Of a DNA stretch of 50,112 nucleotides, positions 11,456-23,700 are shown in pieces. The stretch is taken from NCBI GenBank assembly GCA_024364805.1, contig CM044490.1:112835063-112885174 (forward strand), given 5' to 3'. Positions within the stretch are counted from its first letter, which is position 1, and every line of letters starts with the position of its first letter. Under the pieces are notes generated by a model. It worked only from the letters and a program-made list of their open reading frames with translations. It made no database searches and was not told where the DNA came from. The translations under genes were made by a program, and so were the position numbers. Source of the stretch: Euprymna scolopes. Its lineage: Eukaryota > Mollusca > Cephalopoda > Sepiida > Sepiolidae.

Positions 11456-12556
11456 ATACATTAATGGTTATTATGGAATGGAGGATTGCTGAATGAAGAC
11501 TTGTAATTTTGCAAGCATTCATCATCTTCTTTTACATTAAGTTATCGATTTAAAATAGAATGTAATGATATTCGTATATATCTATTAGGAGCTTCAATTT
11601 CACCATAATTATCATCTTTTAGAGAAGCTCGTGAACAAGGGAGATAATTACATACTTCACTTGCTTTATTGGAATAAATCAAATTGTTATATTAAATTAT
11701 TTTTGATTGATGGAGAATAACATTTAATTATGTTTTTTACATAATTTTATAATTCATGGTTTTTAAACTTTTTGTTTTAATTAAAAAGGAAAATTGATCA
11801 TTTTGTGAAAGTTCGACAATCAACCAATGTAAGAGGTGATCTCTCTTTTAACAGAATATGCAATTGTTTGTGCATTTCTTTTTGTCAAGATTCAAGACCA
11901 GGCCAGCAACTTTTATATCTTCAAAAACGAACAAAAAGATAAACAAATGTTGTGTTCCCAACCTTGTGTCATACGTGCAACAACTAAGTTGCCAAAATTA
12001 TTGTGTGATATTCCCATCGATTTCAACGTATGAGGTCCGCTGCAGTTGTTCAAAAATCCACTCATGATTTGTTTGATAAATGGTGAAGGCTTTGTGCAGG
12101 ACCAACCACACTTTTTGGGACAAATAAAAACCAACAAAAAACACAACTATTAACCTTATAGTAAAGTTTAAGACTTTTAGAAATTCTATGGGAAGTTAAA
12201 GTCTGAGAATGAATGTTACTAAAATGAGGATTCGTAGTTGTTGCATTAGAAAAAAGGGTTGGGTACATTTTGGCCTGTGTCAGATTCAGTGGGGGGACGG
12301 GTTAGCATCAAATTAATGCTTCGTCAAAATTTCTTACTTGATGCAGAACAAAGCAGACAGTTAATGCCATAGTTTTCCTTTTCCTGGATGTATGTCTTGA
12401 CAAATACTGGAGGGTGAATCTCTCCTAGTGGATTAAACTTGCCTCCAGATACAAACATGGAAGAAAGTGATAAGGATGGACTTGAGAGAAAAAGGTATAA
12501 ATAAAGACTCGGTCAGAGATAGGTTACTTTGGAAGTTCATTTCTAAAAGCGGTTCA

Positions 12557-12594
<38 letters not shown>

Positions 12595-12724
12595 GTGTAA
12601 ATTTTTATACAACTTTCCTGAGATAAGTTTGACAAGAAGGTTCTTGTGGAATTTTTAATTTGGAATTCAAATGATGTATTTTCAAATAAGTTTTCATTAC
12701 AATATCTTTACTTTGTATATCATT
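11456..12724. other. Unassigned AT-rich DNA
   Basis: Contains one AAGGGAGATAATT motif (11637-11650), of the type often found at ends of molluscan MITEs, and a TTA microsatellite (12558-12593). Open frames at 11836-12268 on both strands have no recognisable motif. Confidence 0.4.
12558..12593 (+). repeat. (ATT)n microsatellite
   Basis: About twelve ATT units. It produces a poly-tyrosine run in one frame, which is an artefact. Confidence 0.95.
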
Positions 12725-13922
12725 TTAAAGTAGGTTTTTCGCTTTGTCTAATTGTTCAAATTGCAATCGTTTTAAAACAATAACACAATTATGTCTTCTT
12801 TCGTTGAATACAAGATGGAAAAAAAAGCAAATTTGCACAATTTTCTTATTTCAATCCAAGTTGGGCAAAAAAGCTGCTGAAACAGTTCACAATATCAATG
12901 ACGCGTTTAGTCCAAGAACCACTACTGAATGAACAGCACAATGGTGATTTAAGAAATTTTGTGGTGGCGACGACAGTCTTGAAGATGATGAGCATAGTGG
13001 TCAGCCATCGGATGTTGACAGCAATCAAACAAGAGCATTAGTCGAAGCTAATCCATGCACAACTGTTTGAGAACTTGCTTCAGAATTAGATGTAACGTAT
13101 ACGACGATTTCCAACCACTTGAGAGAGATGAAAAAGACAAAAAAAAACAAAAAAACTTGATAAATGGGCGCCTCACAAATTGAATGACAACCAAAAGAAA
13201 TGCCTTTATGAAGTGTCATCTTCCCTTCCTTCCATTTCTTGGCCGGGTTGTGATTTGCAATGAAAAGTGGGTTCTTTACAGTAAACTTCGATGCTCAGCT
13301 CAGTGGTTAGACACTGATAAAGCTCCACAACACTTCCTGAAGCCAGAGTTGCACCAAAAGAAGGTCATACTAACTGTTTGGTGGTCTGTGACCGGTCTCA
13401 TCGATTACATTTTTTTGAATGCAGGCAAAACCATTATGGCGGAGAAGTGCCATCAGCAAATGGATGAAATACATCAGAAAGTTCGGACCAAGTAAAGAAA
13501 AAATACCCTGTAGCAGAAGATGAGGACCAGCGCACATTTCAAGTGTCACCGGTGGTCCAACCTTGACATTGGCGTTGGTTGCTTGTAAACACATCAAATA
13601 ACAGACATGGTTGAATGTTTGCGAGCAAGATATTTACAGAACATTTTAATAAAACGAATAAAAATAATTATTATAATTATAATAAAGATAAATAAATAAA
13701 AAGAATGAGTTATATTAATTGCAAAACATTAAAAACTGACGTCATAACTGAGAGTTTTGGATGCTGATCTGATATTCAACAATACATAATTTTAAAAACT
13801 TTTAAATAAAATTATTTAAACCAAACTTTTTAATGGCAGAAACAAATATAAAATAACTGACGTGTTCGGATTTTTGTAAATGTTTCGCAAGTTTTTGCGA
13901 TCAAGATTGATTTTTATGTACA

Positions 13923-13950
13923 GTGTGTGTGTGTGTGTGTGTGTGTGTGT
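13923..13950 (+). repeat. (GT)n microsatellite
   Basis: Fourteen GT units in the spacer of fold-back element 1. Confidence 0.95.
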
Positions 13951-14500
13951 TTAATCTTTCTGTGTGCGTTTTTAATACAATTCAATATTTATTTAAAGTG
14001 CGGTCTATTTCGGTGAAAAATCATTCTAGACCGAGGCAATTTTATGCATAATAAAATCAACAAAAAATACAAAAAGTTTTGTATAAGCAACAAGTATAAA
14101 CAATCGAGATTTAAAAATTATACTATTTTAATCACATATATTTTAATCACATATATTTTATAACTTATTTTTATAAAGATGAAGTGTAGTATCATAAGAT
14201 ACAAATCTTTCTATAACTTGCTATTTGTTTACTTCTTTACAAGTGCAAATTAAATGCAACTAAATTTTAGCGTCCGAAATTCTCAGTTATAACGTCGGTT
14301 TTTAATGATTTTTAATTAATATAGCTCATTCTTTTTATTTATTTATTTTTATTATACTTATAATTATTATTAGTTTTATTTAAAAGTTCTGTAAATATAA
14401 TTAAAAAACGTACTCAGAAATGCACCTCTTTATATATATTGTTTAAATACAGTCGTTTTGTTACTTACATTAAACAGTTTTGTGCAAATAGAAAAAGGTT

Positions 14501-14707
14501 TTTGGTACTAGTGCAGAGAGTGATCCGGACGTAAATAATAACGTTATTATTTAAAAAGCCATTCTTAACATGGGGAGGGGAGGGTGTTTTGTACCTATTT
14601 TATACTTCAACCTTACAATTGAATAAAAAAAACATATAAAACTTTAATTAAACTTGGAAATACGATTTTAAAAAATAGCGCGGATCACTCTTTGCACTAG
14701 CACCAAA
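14501..14707. mobile_element. Small MITE inside fold-back element 1
   Basis: Terminal inverted repeats of 27 bp (14501-14527 and 14681-14707), each containing GAGTGATCCG or its complement CGGATCACTC, differ at two positions. It lies within extra sequence in the right arm of the fold-back element, giving a third level of nesting. No coding capacity. Class not assigned. Confidence 0.75.
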
Positions 14708-15341
14708 TTGTTTTTAATCCGTAAAAGTTTTGTAAATATTTAATATTAAAAAAATGTTTTGTAAATATATTTTTCTTTTAAATCTTAAAAAAGTTTTGTA
14801 AATATATTTTTTTAAATCTTGCTTGCGAACATTCAACCATGTCTGCTACATGACATGTTTACAAGCAACCAACGGCAATGTCAAGGTCGAACCACCGGTG
14901 TCACTTGAAATGTGCACTGGTTCTTATCTTCTGCTACAGGGTATCTATTCTTTACTTGGTCCGAAAGCTCTACAACACCCAGCATTAGTCAACAGAAAAG
15001 GCTCAATTCTCCTCCATGACAATGATAAACCGACCCTGTAGAAGTTGAACGAATTGACTCTGCCTCATCCGCCATACTTTCCAGACCTCTAACATACCGA
15101 CTACCACTTTTTCAAGCATCACGACTACTTTCTGCATGAGAAATGCTTAAAAAACCTAAGTGATATCAAAAACGACTTCAGTGACTTCATATCCACCAGA
15201 ATGCAAGATTTTTATGTTACTGGCATAAATACACTTGTTTTGCATTGGTAAAAGTGTGTTGATCCTGATGGTGCTTATTTTGATCAATAAATTTTTGTTT
15301 GAGCCGAGATATGTTCATCTGAATTCAAAAGTTAAAAACCG

Positions 15342-18140
15342 CGGACTAAGTAGGGAATATGTACCCCAACAGACTTCACTGCGAATAAAGAAATAAAGCA
15401 CACCTTTACTTTGAAACCAGTTTGACCTTCACCTTCACAGTTTGCACACATTGGATCAATGTGACATTGGCTTTGTAAACAAATATCGCGACAAGAAAAC
15501 TTTTTAAAACCAAATTTTGTATTAATATATATATATATTTTTAAATAATAATAAAAACGAGTTAAATTATTATATCGCAATAAGAACATTTTTTAAAACC
15601 AAACTTTGTATTGGTATATATATTTAATAATAATAATAATAATAAAATGGACTTATATTATTGTATCGCGACAATAAAACTTTTTCAAACAAACTTTGGA
15701 TTACTTTTTGTATTACATTATATTATTTACTCGTGGCAAAGGCAGTTATGTATTTTTTTATTTTCCTGAAATGTACAAAAAAAAAAAACAAAACAAAAAA
15801 CAATAAAATTGGAAGAGGATGTATGGTTATCTCTGTTACTGTACCTGTTTTTGGTCTATGCTAGTTCTAGCTAGGGTTATCATTATTCACCACAATATCG
15901 CAAACACACCAGGGTCGTTCGACCTAAGGTTCCCAAATCGCATCGTTTTTTGTTGTTTTTTTGTTTTGTTTTTTTTTTTTGTTTTTAGAGTGCGTTTATA
16001 TATTTACATAGCTTTTTTCTTTTTTACAAAACATTTTGTATGGAAAAAGGTTTTCCCTACATTAAAACTCACATAAGAATTTAGAATTTAGAACATTGAG
16101 TGGAATCGCCGTAAACTCAATCAATGCCCGGGTAGGTGTGTCAGAAATTTCGTGAAAAATAGTGAATAATTCCACCCCGTCTTTCCAAGCTTATAACTCC
16201 TCGAAAAATGTAATTCAAACCCTATTTTTTTTTCAATTAAAGGAGCAAAGATCAAGGTTTCATCAAAAAAAGCATAAAAACCAACAACGTGTTTTTTTGT
16301 TTTTTTTAAGGTTTTAAACTTCGGACTTTACAGGTAAATTTCTAAAAAAACACTACTTTTTTTTTGTTTTAAATTTGAATATATTATTTATTGACCTTTT
16401 CTCTTCAATTTGTGATACATAACACTTTGGTGAGTAAATTAGTTATTTACTTTTTAATAGACATTTCAAAATGGGAGGCGTGAATTATTCGACACCCTGT
16501 CTTTCCAAGCTTATAACTACTCAAAAAATGTAATTCAAGCCCTAATTTTTTTTTCAATTAAAGGAGCAAGGACCAAAGTTTCATAAAAAAAAACAAAAGA
16601 AAAAACAAACAACATGATTAAAAAAAAAAGGGTTTTAAACTTGGAACTTTAGAGGTAAATTTCTAAAAAACACTACTTTTTTTTGTTTTAAATTTGAATA
16701 TATTATTTATTGACCTTTTCTCTTCAATTTGTGATATATAAAACTTTGGTGAGTAAATTAATTATTTACTTTTTAATAAACACTTGAAAATGGGGGAGGG
16801 GGCGTGAATTAAAAAAAAAACGTTTGTCTAAAATATTATATTCGGTTTATTGGAAAGAGCATAAAATTTCACATTGACCCTGAAAATATCGTAAAAATAG
16901 AATCAATAGAAAAGTTTTGATAAATTTTTAAAGTTTAAAAATTGAAAAATATTGAGTTCGTAAAATTCATTACTGTTTTAAAAAAAATATTTCTATTACT
17001 TTTAAAATAACTTTAATAGTTTATTTTGGAAGTATAATCCATAAAGAAAATAAACAAACCACTTTTAAAAGAGAAATTACGAGTTTTTTTTATATTTTAT
17101 TCGCAGTTTCGTGTAAGGGGTGTCAAAAATTCCTACACAAATTCTGATACACCTAATGCTCGGGTGTATGATATCTGTTTAAATGTTTCACTCCTTATAT
17201 TAAATTCTTACCTTGTGTTTAACTTTGCCCTTGTGGAGAGGCAAGCAAATAGTATTTTTAATTATTTAAAATTTATTATAAAAACATTTCTAAATAAAAT
17301 TATGTATTTTATTATTAACGATTAATATGTCGATTTTATAAAATTGCCTCAGTCTAGAATGATCACTTCTTCGTTGACCACTGGCAGAAAAGATTAGCAT
17401 CCTGATAATAATCAATAATATTAATAAAATACATGATTTTATTTAGAAATGTTTTTATAACCTTTAGTTTTTTGCCTTTGAGGGGAAGTAAGCAAATAGC
17501 CAAGTTGTTTTTTTTATGGAAAATAAAAGTTATAGAAAGATGTGTATGTTGTGATACTACACTTCATCTTTATAAAAATAAAAGTTATAAAAGATAATGT
17601 AGTTTTCAACTCTCACTTGTTTCTCCTTAACTGACCGCTGACAGGAGAGATCAGTATCATAAATTCTCAATTCTTGCATTGGTTTTTTATGTAGGGGAAA
17701 AAATCTTGTTCCCCACAAAATGTTTTGTAAAAAGTAATGTAAATATATAAACTCATTCTAGAGAAAAATCGAGTAAATAATTTAACTCGTTTTATTATCA
17801 TTTAAAAAAAAAAGCAATCCAAAGTTTGGTTTAAAAAGTTTTCTAGTTGTGAGGTAATAATATAACTTGTTTTTATTATTATTTAAAAAATATATATATA
17901 CTGATGCAAAGTTTGGTTTAAAAAGTTTTATTGTCGTGACATAATAATATAATTCGTTTGCATTATTATTTAAAAAATATATATCAATACAAAGTTTAGT
18001 TTTAAAAAACTTTTTTTTTTGTCATGATATTTGTTTGCAAAGGTGAAGGTCGAACCGGTATCGAGGGAAAGGTTTCCTTTTTTCTTTCTTCGCAATGAAG
18101 TCAGTCAGGGTACATACATGGTCCCAACCCATACGAACGT
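15342..18140. mobile_element. Fold-back element 2, 2.8 kb
   Basis: The left arm (15342-16150) and right arm (about 17105-18140) are inverted, diverged copies. The end (CGGACTAAGTAGGGAATA) resembles that of element 1. Each arm carries three tandem subunits of about 88 bp with CGCGACAA.AAAACTTTTT and CCAAA.TTTGTATT (left 15485-15715, right 17775-18020). Deeper parts also pair: ACAAAACATTTTGTATGG at 16025 with its complement near 17715, and ACACACCTACCCGGGC-type sequence near 16120-16142 with 17140-17162. The centre holds a two-copy 320-bp tandem duplication and a smaller inverted repeat (17270-17465). No protein is encoded. Confidence 0.75.
16162..16808 (+). repeat. Two-copy tandem duplication, about 320 bp
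   Basis: The second copy (from about 16482) follows the first with a period of 320: TCTTTCCAAGCTTATAACT occurs at 16180 and 16500, and TGACCTTTTCTCTTCAATTT at 16391 and 16711. The copies are well over 85% alike by eye, so the duplication is recent compared with the arms. Confidence 0.9.
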
Positions 18141-19539
18141 TTTTGTCAACCTGATATCTATTATATATTATATTAAAATGGAGTTAATCTATGTTTGGCC
18201 TTTTCACTTTTTAAAGACTTTTTCCTATATGTTTTAACCACACAAATACATGTTTAAATATTACTTAATTTGGGTTTCAGTTATGGCTGTCAAATATCCT
18301 ATTTTAATTGTCCTAATTAGTTCCAATTTGCAATTAACTCACCAAGTGACCTATTATTTGCTACTTTTCTACCCACCCCCTCTCTGTATGCTGTTCCACC
18401 TCTCTCTGCTCACATTTTATACGTATCTGTTACTTAGGAATCCCATTCCTTGCAAATATCATTCTCAGTATTTATCTTACAGCTTTCCTATCTCTCATCT
18501 TTATTACTCCTGACCAAACCGAGAAGGAATCTACTAAGATGAAAAATAAACCAATATCTTGGATATGTGCATGGTCTATATAAACTCTTATCCATGCCCC
18601 CAACCCCCTCTTTGGACCATGTATGTGATTTGTTTTGTTTAAATCTTTTGATTTGCATACATTTAGGGCACTTTCTTATGCGTCCCTCAACATCCTTGCA
18701 ATACCACCAAGCCTGTAGTTTTAATCATTTTTGCATTGCAGCAACTCCACAATAAATATCATTGGGCATGCTTTTAATTGTGCCCTTCCTTAAAATTAGG
18801 GCTGGTATTATTGCATCTGCATTACATATAATACTGCTCACTGTCGGGCTTCCTTAACAGGTCTCTCCACTTATAGTACAGTTATGCCACACATATTTTC
18901 TTATGTGTTCACGTATTCTGCTAAGTATTGAGTCTTGTTGGATTTCTCTGCCGAGTGTTTTGTGAGATAGCACGTCCGACTCCACTAATTATATAATTCA
19001 ATTCTCTTAATTTTCATGTTCTTCTCCATTTTCAGTCTGAAATCTTAACCAGGATAATGCATCTATATGCAGGATGGTGTTTCTCTTACCATATTTAATG
19101 TCTAAACAAGAAAACATTGTCATATTTTGGGTAAACAAAAAAAAAAGAAAAAAGAAAAGGAAAACAAAACAAAAAACGCACACAAATTGTGAAGGTAAAT
19201 AAATAAAATGTTTGTTCTGTTCACCGAGCGTTGGGGGATCACCATAATTACTGAAATCATTTAGATGTCTTTTCTTCATTAACACACATTTTTGTATTTA
19301 AAAAAAAAAATTATCTTTGATTTTACATTTCAAATTAAACAAGATTGTATTCTTTTATAATTTTCTTAAACCAGAAATTACACACAAATAATTTTAAACA
19401 ATCTGCCTTGTATTTTGAATAAAACCTTAGAAACTTCATATTTTAATCATATTGATGAATTAATTATTTAAGAGTAAAAGTGGTTTCGGCACTATTCTTA
19501 ATCAATTTAGTGTTACTTTAAACCACATTTTAGCACACA
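18141..19539. other. Unassigned DNA
   Basis: Small open frames (18250-18513 plus; 19007-19285 minus) lack recognisable domains, and the second runs through an A/T-rich tract. Pyrimidine-rich at 18370-18420. No repeat family recognised. Confidence 0.4.
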
Positions 19540-19995
19540 AACAAAAAATGATGATTTAAAAAAGATAATTTATAAATAGTTGATTCGTTTGTGAGATATT
19601 TTAAATTGTTGTTCACTAGTAGAAAAATGACGTCTATGTTAAAGGTGTATTTTAAAATACAGAAAATGTCATTCATAGCTCTTGGACCTCTCCTTCGAGG
19701 TTCAATTTCCCATAGAAATCACCAAGCGTAAAGAAAATAAGTGACATAGACGAATGACATTAAAAAAAATATATATATCATTCGTCTATGTCACTTATTT
19801 TCTTTACGCTTGGCGATTTCTATGGGAAATTGAACCTTGAAGGAGAGGTCCAAGAGCTATGAATGACATTTTCTGTATTTTAAAATACACCTTTAACATA
19901 GACATCATTTTTCTACTAGTGAACAACAATTTAAAATATCTCACAGACGAATCAACTATTTATAAATTATCTTTTTTAAATCATCATTTTTTGTT
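19540..19995. repeat. Near-perfect palindrome, 218-bp arms
   Basis: The left arm 19540-19757 and right arm 19778-19995 are reverse complements with about four differences. The spacer is 20 bases and mainly A/T. A decayed further copy of the outer part follows on the right (20000-20060: TCTCGCAGACGAGTTAACTA against TCTCACAGACGAATCAACTA). No open frame. Any read-through RNA would form a long duplex. This is the shape of a fold-back or hairpin MITE, and the near identity suggests a recent origin or arm correction. Confidence 0.9.
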
Positions 19996-20782
19996 ATTTC
20001 TACAATAATTTAACTTGTCTCGCAGACGAGTTAACTAGCTATAAATTACTGTAAAATATGATTTTAAGTAACAAGTTGTTTGAGAATCGGATACTTATGC
20101 AGTTTACTGGGTGTACTGAACTAGTACGATTATTAAAAAAAGTTTGTCTTTTTTTAAACTAGTCTATACAATCAAATAATTCTGTAAAAGTTGAATTTAA
20201 TTTGAAAATTCTATCTAATAATTAGCACGATCCGTAAATCGTCCCAAAACTGTATCAAAAGCCATTTCACTCTAAATTACCAAATCTTTGATAATAGGAA
20301 CAGGTATATTTTATTTTACAATTTGCAGGTATATTTTATTTTACAATTTTATCTTTTAGTAGAAACTTTCTCTTCTTACAAATGTAAAATTCAATCCAAG
20401 GGAGATAATTTACTACATCTTGAGTTATCTCCCTCAATTTAGTATTTTAAAAAATTTCTTTTAAGTAGATGTCATAATTTAGTATATTATAGCTGTTGAA
20501 GAGGTCGGTACATTTGGAGTCAGAAAGTCATGATAACTGTAAAAATGTTTGATTTATGAAGATGTGGATGTGGAATATATGATATTGTGGATTGCCCGAC
20601 TAGCGGAAATCAAGTTGTGAAAAAGGACAAGATAGACACGTGTTGGCATTAAACTGTCTAGCTAGTCTTATTTTATTTACTGCGCATGCTTATGTAAGGT
20701 AAATAACTCTTTGGGATTATGTCCCTTTAACTGTAAACATTACGTCTCTCCACCGCAATTTTTATCTCAACACACTTTCTTT
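19996..20782. other. Unassigned DNA with a mollusc-style GGGAGATAA motif pair
   Basis: AAGGGAGATAATT (20399-20411) and GAGTTATCTCCCTC (20422-20435) form a short inverted pair. A 15-bp duplication (AGGTATATTTTATTTTACAA) occurs at 20301 and 20327. At 20475-20580 there is a repeat shared with 26270-26375. Confidence 0.5.
20475..20580 (+). repeat. Interspersed repeat, copy 1
   Basis: Aligns with 26270-26375. Shared words in order: GTCAGTACAT/GTCGGTACATT, TGGA.TCA.AGAAA, TAACAACTGT/TAACTGTAAAA, TTTGATT.ATGAAGATG and GGATGT. Diverged, noncoding, class unknown. Confidence 0.6.
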
Positions 20783-23700
20783 TTTTTTTTTTACAAGGTG
20801 GTCACCACTTATCAAGGCCCGGAAGCCACTCAGGGATAAGGGTTATTGCCTGTACAGTACGTTAGTGTGGAGATTTAATAAAAGTGTCTACTTAAGGGGG
20901 AGGTTCATCAGGAATTTGTTTACGTTGGACTTGTACGAGCCTTTTTCAAGTTTCACACAAAAACACACATTCACATTTCAAGCTATGTCATATACATACG
21001 CGCACACGTTACACATGTACACATATTCACGTTCGCGTACATACACTCACATTCACGTGTATAGACACACATGTTAACGCACACATATGTACTCACACAC
21101 GCGCACACGAACGCACAAATGGACGACGTCACTTCCGCTTTCTAAGGAATTATACACATGCGCAAATGACCACCGGAAACAAGTATAAAACAAAGAGCAA
21201 CAACCGGCTTCTTCCTTTTCGAGACTAGCCTCCTAGGTGGCTGGTCGGCGCGCTAGCCGCCATTTCGGCATGTGCACACGCATACCTCACGCCCACTTAC
21301 TACTATGTATGGGGCACGAGCTAACAGACTGTATGTACACATACCCACTCTTTCTCTCTCTATCTACTACTGGTCCCTGAGAACACCTTCGCGTAGCTGA
21401 CTACTAACTGACGTCAGCTCTCATATCCTCTTTTTTTGTCTACACGCTGGACTATCATTCTCAATTTCCACTACAAAATTCATTTCTCTTCCCACGCGCG
21501 AACAAACGATAGTAACCCAAACTTGAGATGAATACATATTTCCTATTCTTGCTACAACACCAGTCCCGCAACGAACATAGGTTACATACGCGCGGACATG
21601 AACACATGTTATAACTAATGCGTTTATTCTTTCAACAGCAAATAAACAACGTTTATCTTATCCATCAATTGAGTCTTTGTTTCCTTCAATTCCATTGGTT
21701 TCATTATTTTCTTGTGGTGAGCTAGGGTATTATATACTCTGGTTCGCTACAGACTTGAAGACATCCAGGTTGTAGTCAGGTGGGAAGCAGGCAGACGGAA
21801 CAGAGTTCCACAAGCGTGCAGTTCTAAGAAAGAAGCTTTGTTCATGGAATCTACGTTTTAATTTAGGCACAGAAAAAGAGTGAGGAAAATTTTTGATAGT
21901 GGTTTCAGCTAGACGGGTGTTTTTTGTAAAAGATTGGCGAGGGGGGACCAGAGAGTGGAGTTCAGACGAGCACCTGCCATGGAAATAACGATAAAATAAA
22001 GATAGGCTCGCAACGTCTCTTCTGTGGGAGAGAGGTTGCAGGGAAGAGAAAAGGGCATCTTCCACTAAGCCACAAAGTCTATTTTGTACTCTGTCAAGGC
22101 AGGATAGGTTGTTTTTAGCAGCTCCTGCCCAGATATGGCAGCAGTATCCTTGGACGTACTTGGCTTTTATATAGATAGAGAATTGCATCAGTAGTTAGCG
22201 GTAGAAGGATCCCACTATCTTTCCAGTGACCTTGGCAACAGACTTGATGTATGTGTTCCATTTCAGATCAGGAGTAAAGGTCAAGCCCAGAAGCTTTTCA
22301 AAACATGGGGCTTCTCCTAGACAGGAGCCATCCATTTCAATTGATGCCAGATGGGGATCAGAGGGTTGATGATGTAAGGATAGGAGTTTGGTTTTAGATG
22401 CATTAAAGGTAACCAGTCACATCTTCCCCCACTGAACCATGCGCTCGAAATCAGAGAATCAGAGAGAACTTTGTCATTTACAGCCTTTGATGTGTTGCCA
22501 TAGATGGTCATGTCATCAGCATAGATGTCAACGAATGATTTAAGTATGTGTTTAGGGAGATCATTGATGTAGATCAGGAAGAGAGTTGGGCCCAGGATGG
22601 ACCCCTGAGAAACTCCAGCATTAATACTGCAGGCCTCTGATTTTTGTCCATCAACCATTAGTCTTATGAGCCTATCAGAGAGTTGCTTTACTGGGATCAA
22701 GGTTCTTGATTAGCTTGGCGACCTCATGCACAGATATGTTACCTAGTGTGTTCTGTGTTATAGCAGGAAATATGGGGAGTTGATGGCCTTCGTTGCATAG
22801 CTGCAAAGTTCTTGGCAAATAGTTTGGCCTTGTCTGATGCTGATGAAATGACCTCAGGTCTATTGATAATGGTTGGGATAGAACGCACACTTCTGTTTAG
22901 GATTCTATTCATTATTTGCCAAAACTGGTGGGAACCAAGCCGCTGCTCAGCTATTTTGGATTTAATGGACTGAGCATATAGCTCTCTTGCATTTTTTATT
23001 ACTCTTTTACAGTAGTTGCTGGCGTTCCTGAAAGCAGCTTTAGTCTCAGTGCATCTATTACGTTGGTAGCAATGGAAAAAGTGATTTCTGTGCGTGATGG
23101 CAGCAGCACATTCTGGGGAGAACCATGGCTGGTTGTTAGGTTTTAGTTGGAATCTTTTAGATGGTATGAATCGGTCTATGCCTACAATTAACCATTCGGT
23201 CAGGTCTGATACTATAGAGGACACATCCTTTTTAAACATGGAATGCAAAGGTATGAATGTACGGAAGCTATCCTAGTCAGCCATAGAGTATCGGTATACA
23301 GTATGGTGGAGGGGTACGTCTGGGGACTTATTACATTTCATTTTTATCTTAACTGATACGATGGAGTGGTTGGAGGATCCTAGAGGAGAAAGAATGGAAC
23401 ATGGACATAGGTCAAGGAAGTGGAGAGAAAAAGATCTAGAAGGCTTGAATACTGACCTGTAGTATCTGGCACACGGGTGGGCTCGCGAACAATCTGAGTG
23501 AGGTCATAAGCAATGGCAAAATCATGACAGACCCTCCCCTCATTGTCTGTCTTATTTGAGTGGATCAGCCATTCCACGTTATGGACGTTGAAGTCACCAC
23601 AGATGTGAATGTTAGCCGAGGGATGTGCAGACAGGATGTGGTCTATTTTCTCAGATATACTATCAAAGATAGTAACTCCGCTGTTATAGGGCCGATAGAG

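Larger units (their letters stand above)
13484..14963. mobile_element. Fold-back element 1, inserted in the mariner
   Basis: Starts CGGACCAAGTAAAGAA and ends with the reverse complement. The arms (13484-13790 and 14265-14963) align over their length, sharing GTAGCAGAAGAT, CACCGGTGGT, GGTTGCTTGTAAACA, CATGGTTGAATG and TTGCGA.CAAGAT. The mariner reading frame resumes exactly across it (HQK then ALQHP), and AAAG occurs at both junctions, so it is a clean insertion. No transposase is encoded. The right arm is longer because of a further insertion (about 14398-14790). It shares its terminal sequence and an inner segment with the 15342-18140 element. Confidence 0.85.
12725..15335 (+). mobile_element. 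Dead cecropia-type mariner, split by an insertion
   Basis: Plus-strand transposase close to the Hsmar1/SETMAR pattern. The N-terminal part at 12850-13130 gives LGKKAAETVHNINDAFSP, GDDSLEDDEHSGQPSDVD and ELDVTYTTISNHL (helix-turn-helix region). The catalytic part at 13155-13483 gives DKWAPHKL, ICNEKWVLY, SAQWLD and VWWSVTGLI. After an insertion (13484-14963) it resumes with ALQHPALVNRKG and ILLHDNDKP (about 15018), then LPHPPYFPDL, TDYHFFKH and the C-terminus DFYVTGIN (to 15260). The first catalytic residue of the DD34D triad is N instead of D (codon at 13259). Several stops and shifts confirm it is dead. Outer ends (AAAGTAGGTTTTTCGC at 12727; AAAAACCGCGG near 15335) look like worn terminal repeats. 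Confidence 0.85.

Noticed and set aside
20932-21751. Host promoter or CpG-type regulatory region
   Set aside because: The TATA box and poly(A) signal are explained by an LTR with TG..CA ends and a target duplication.
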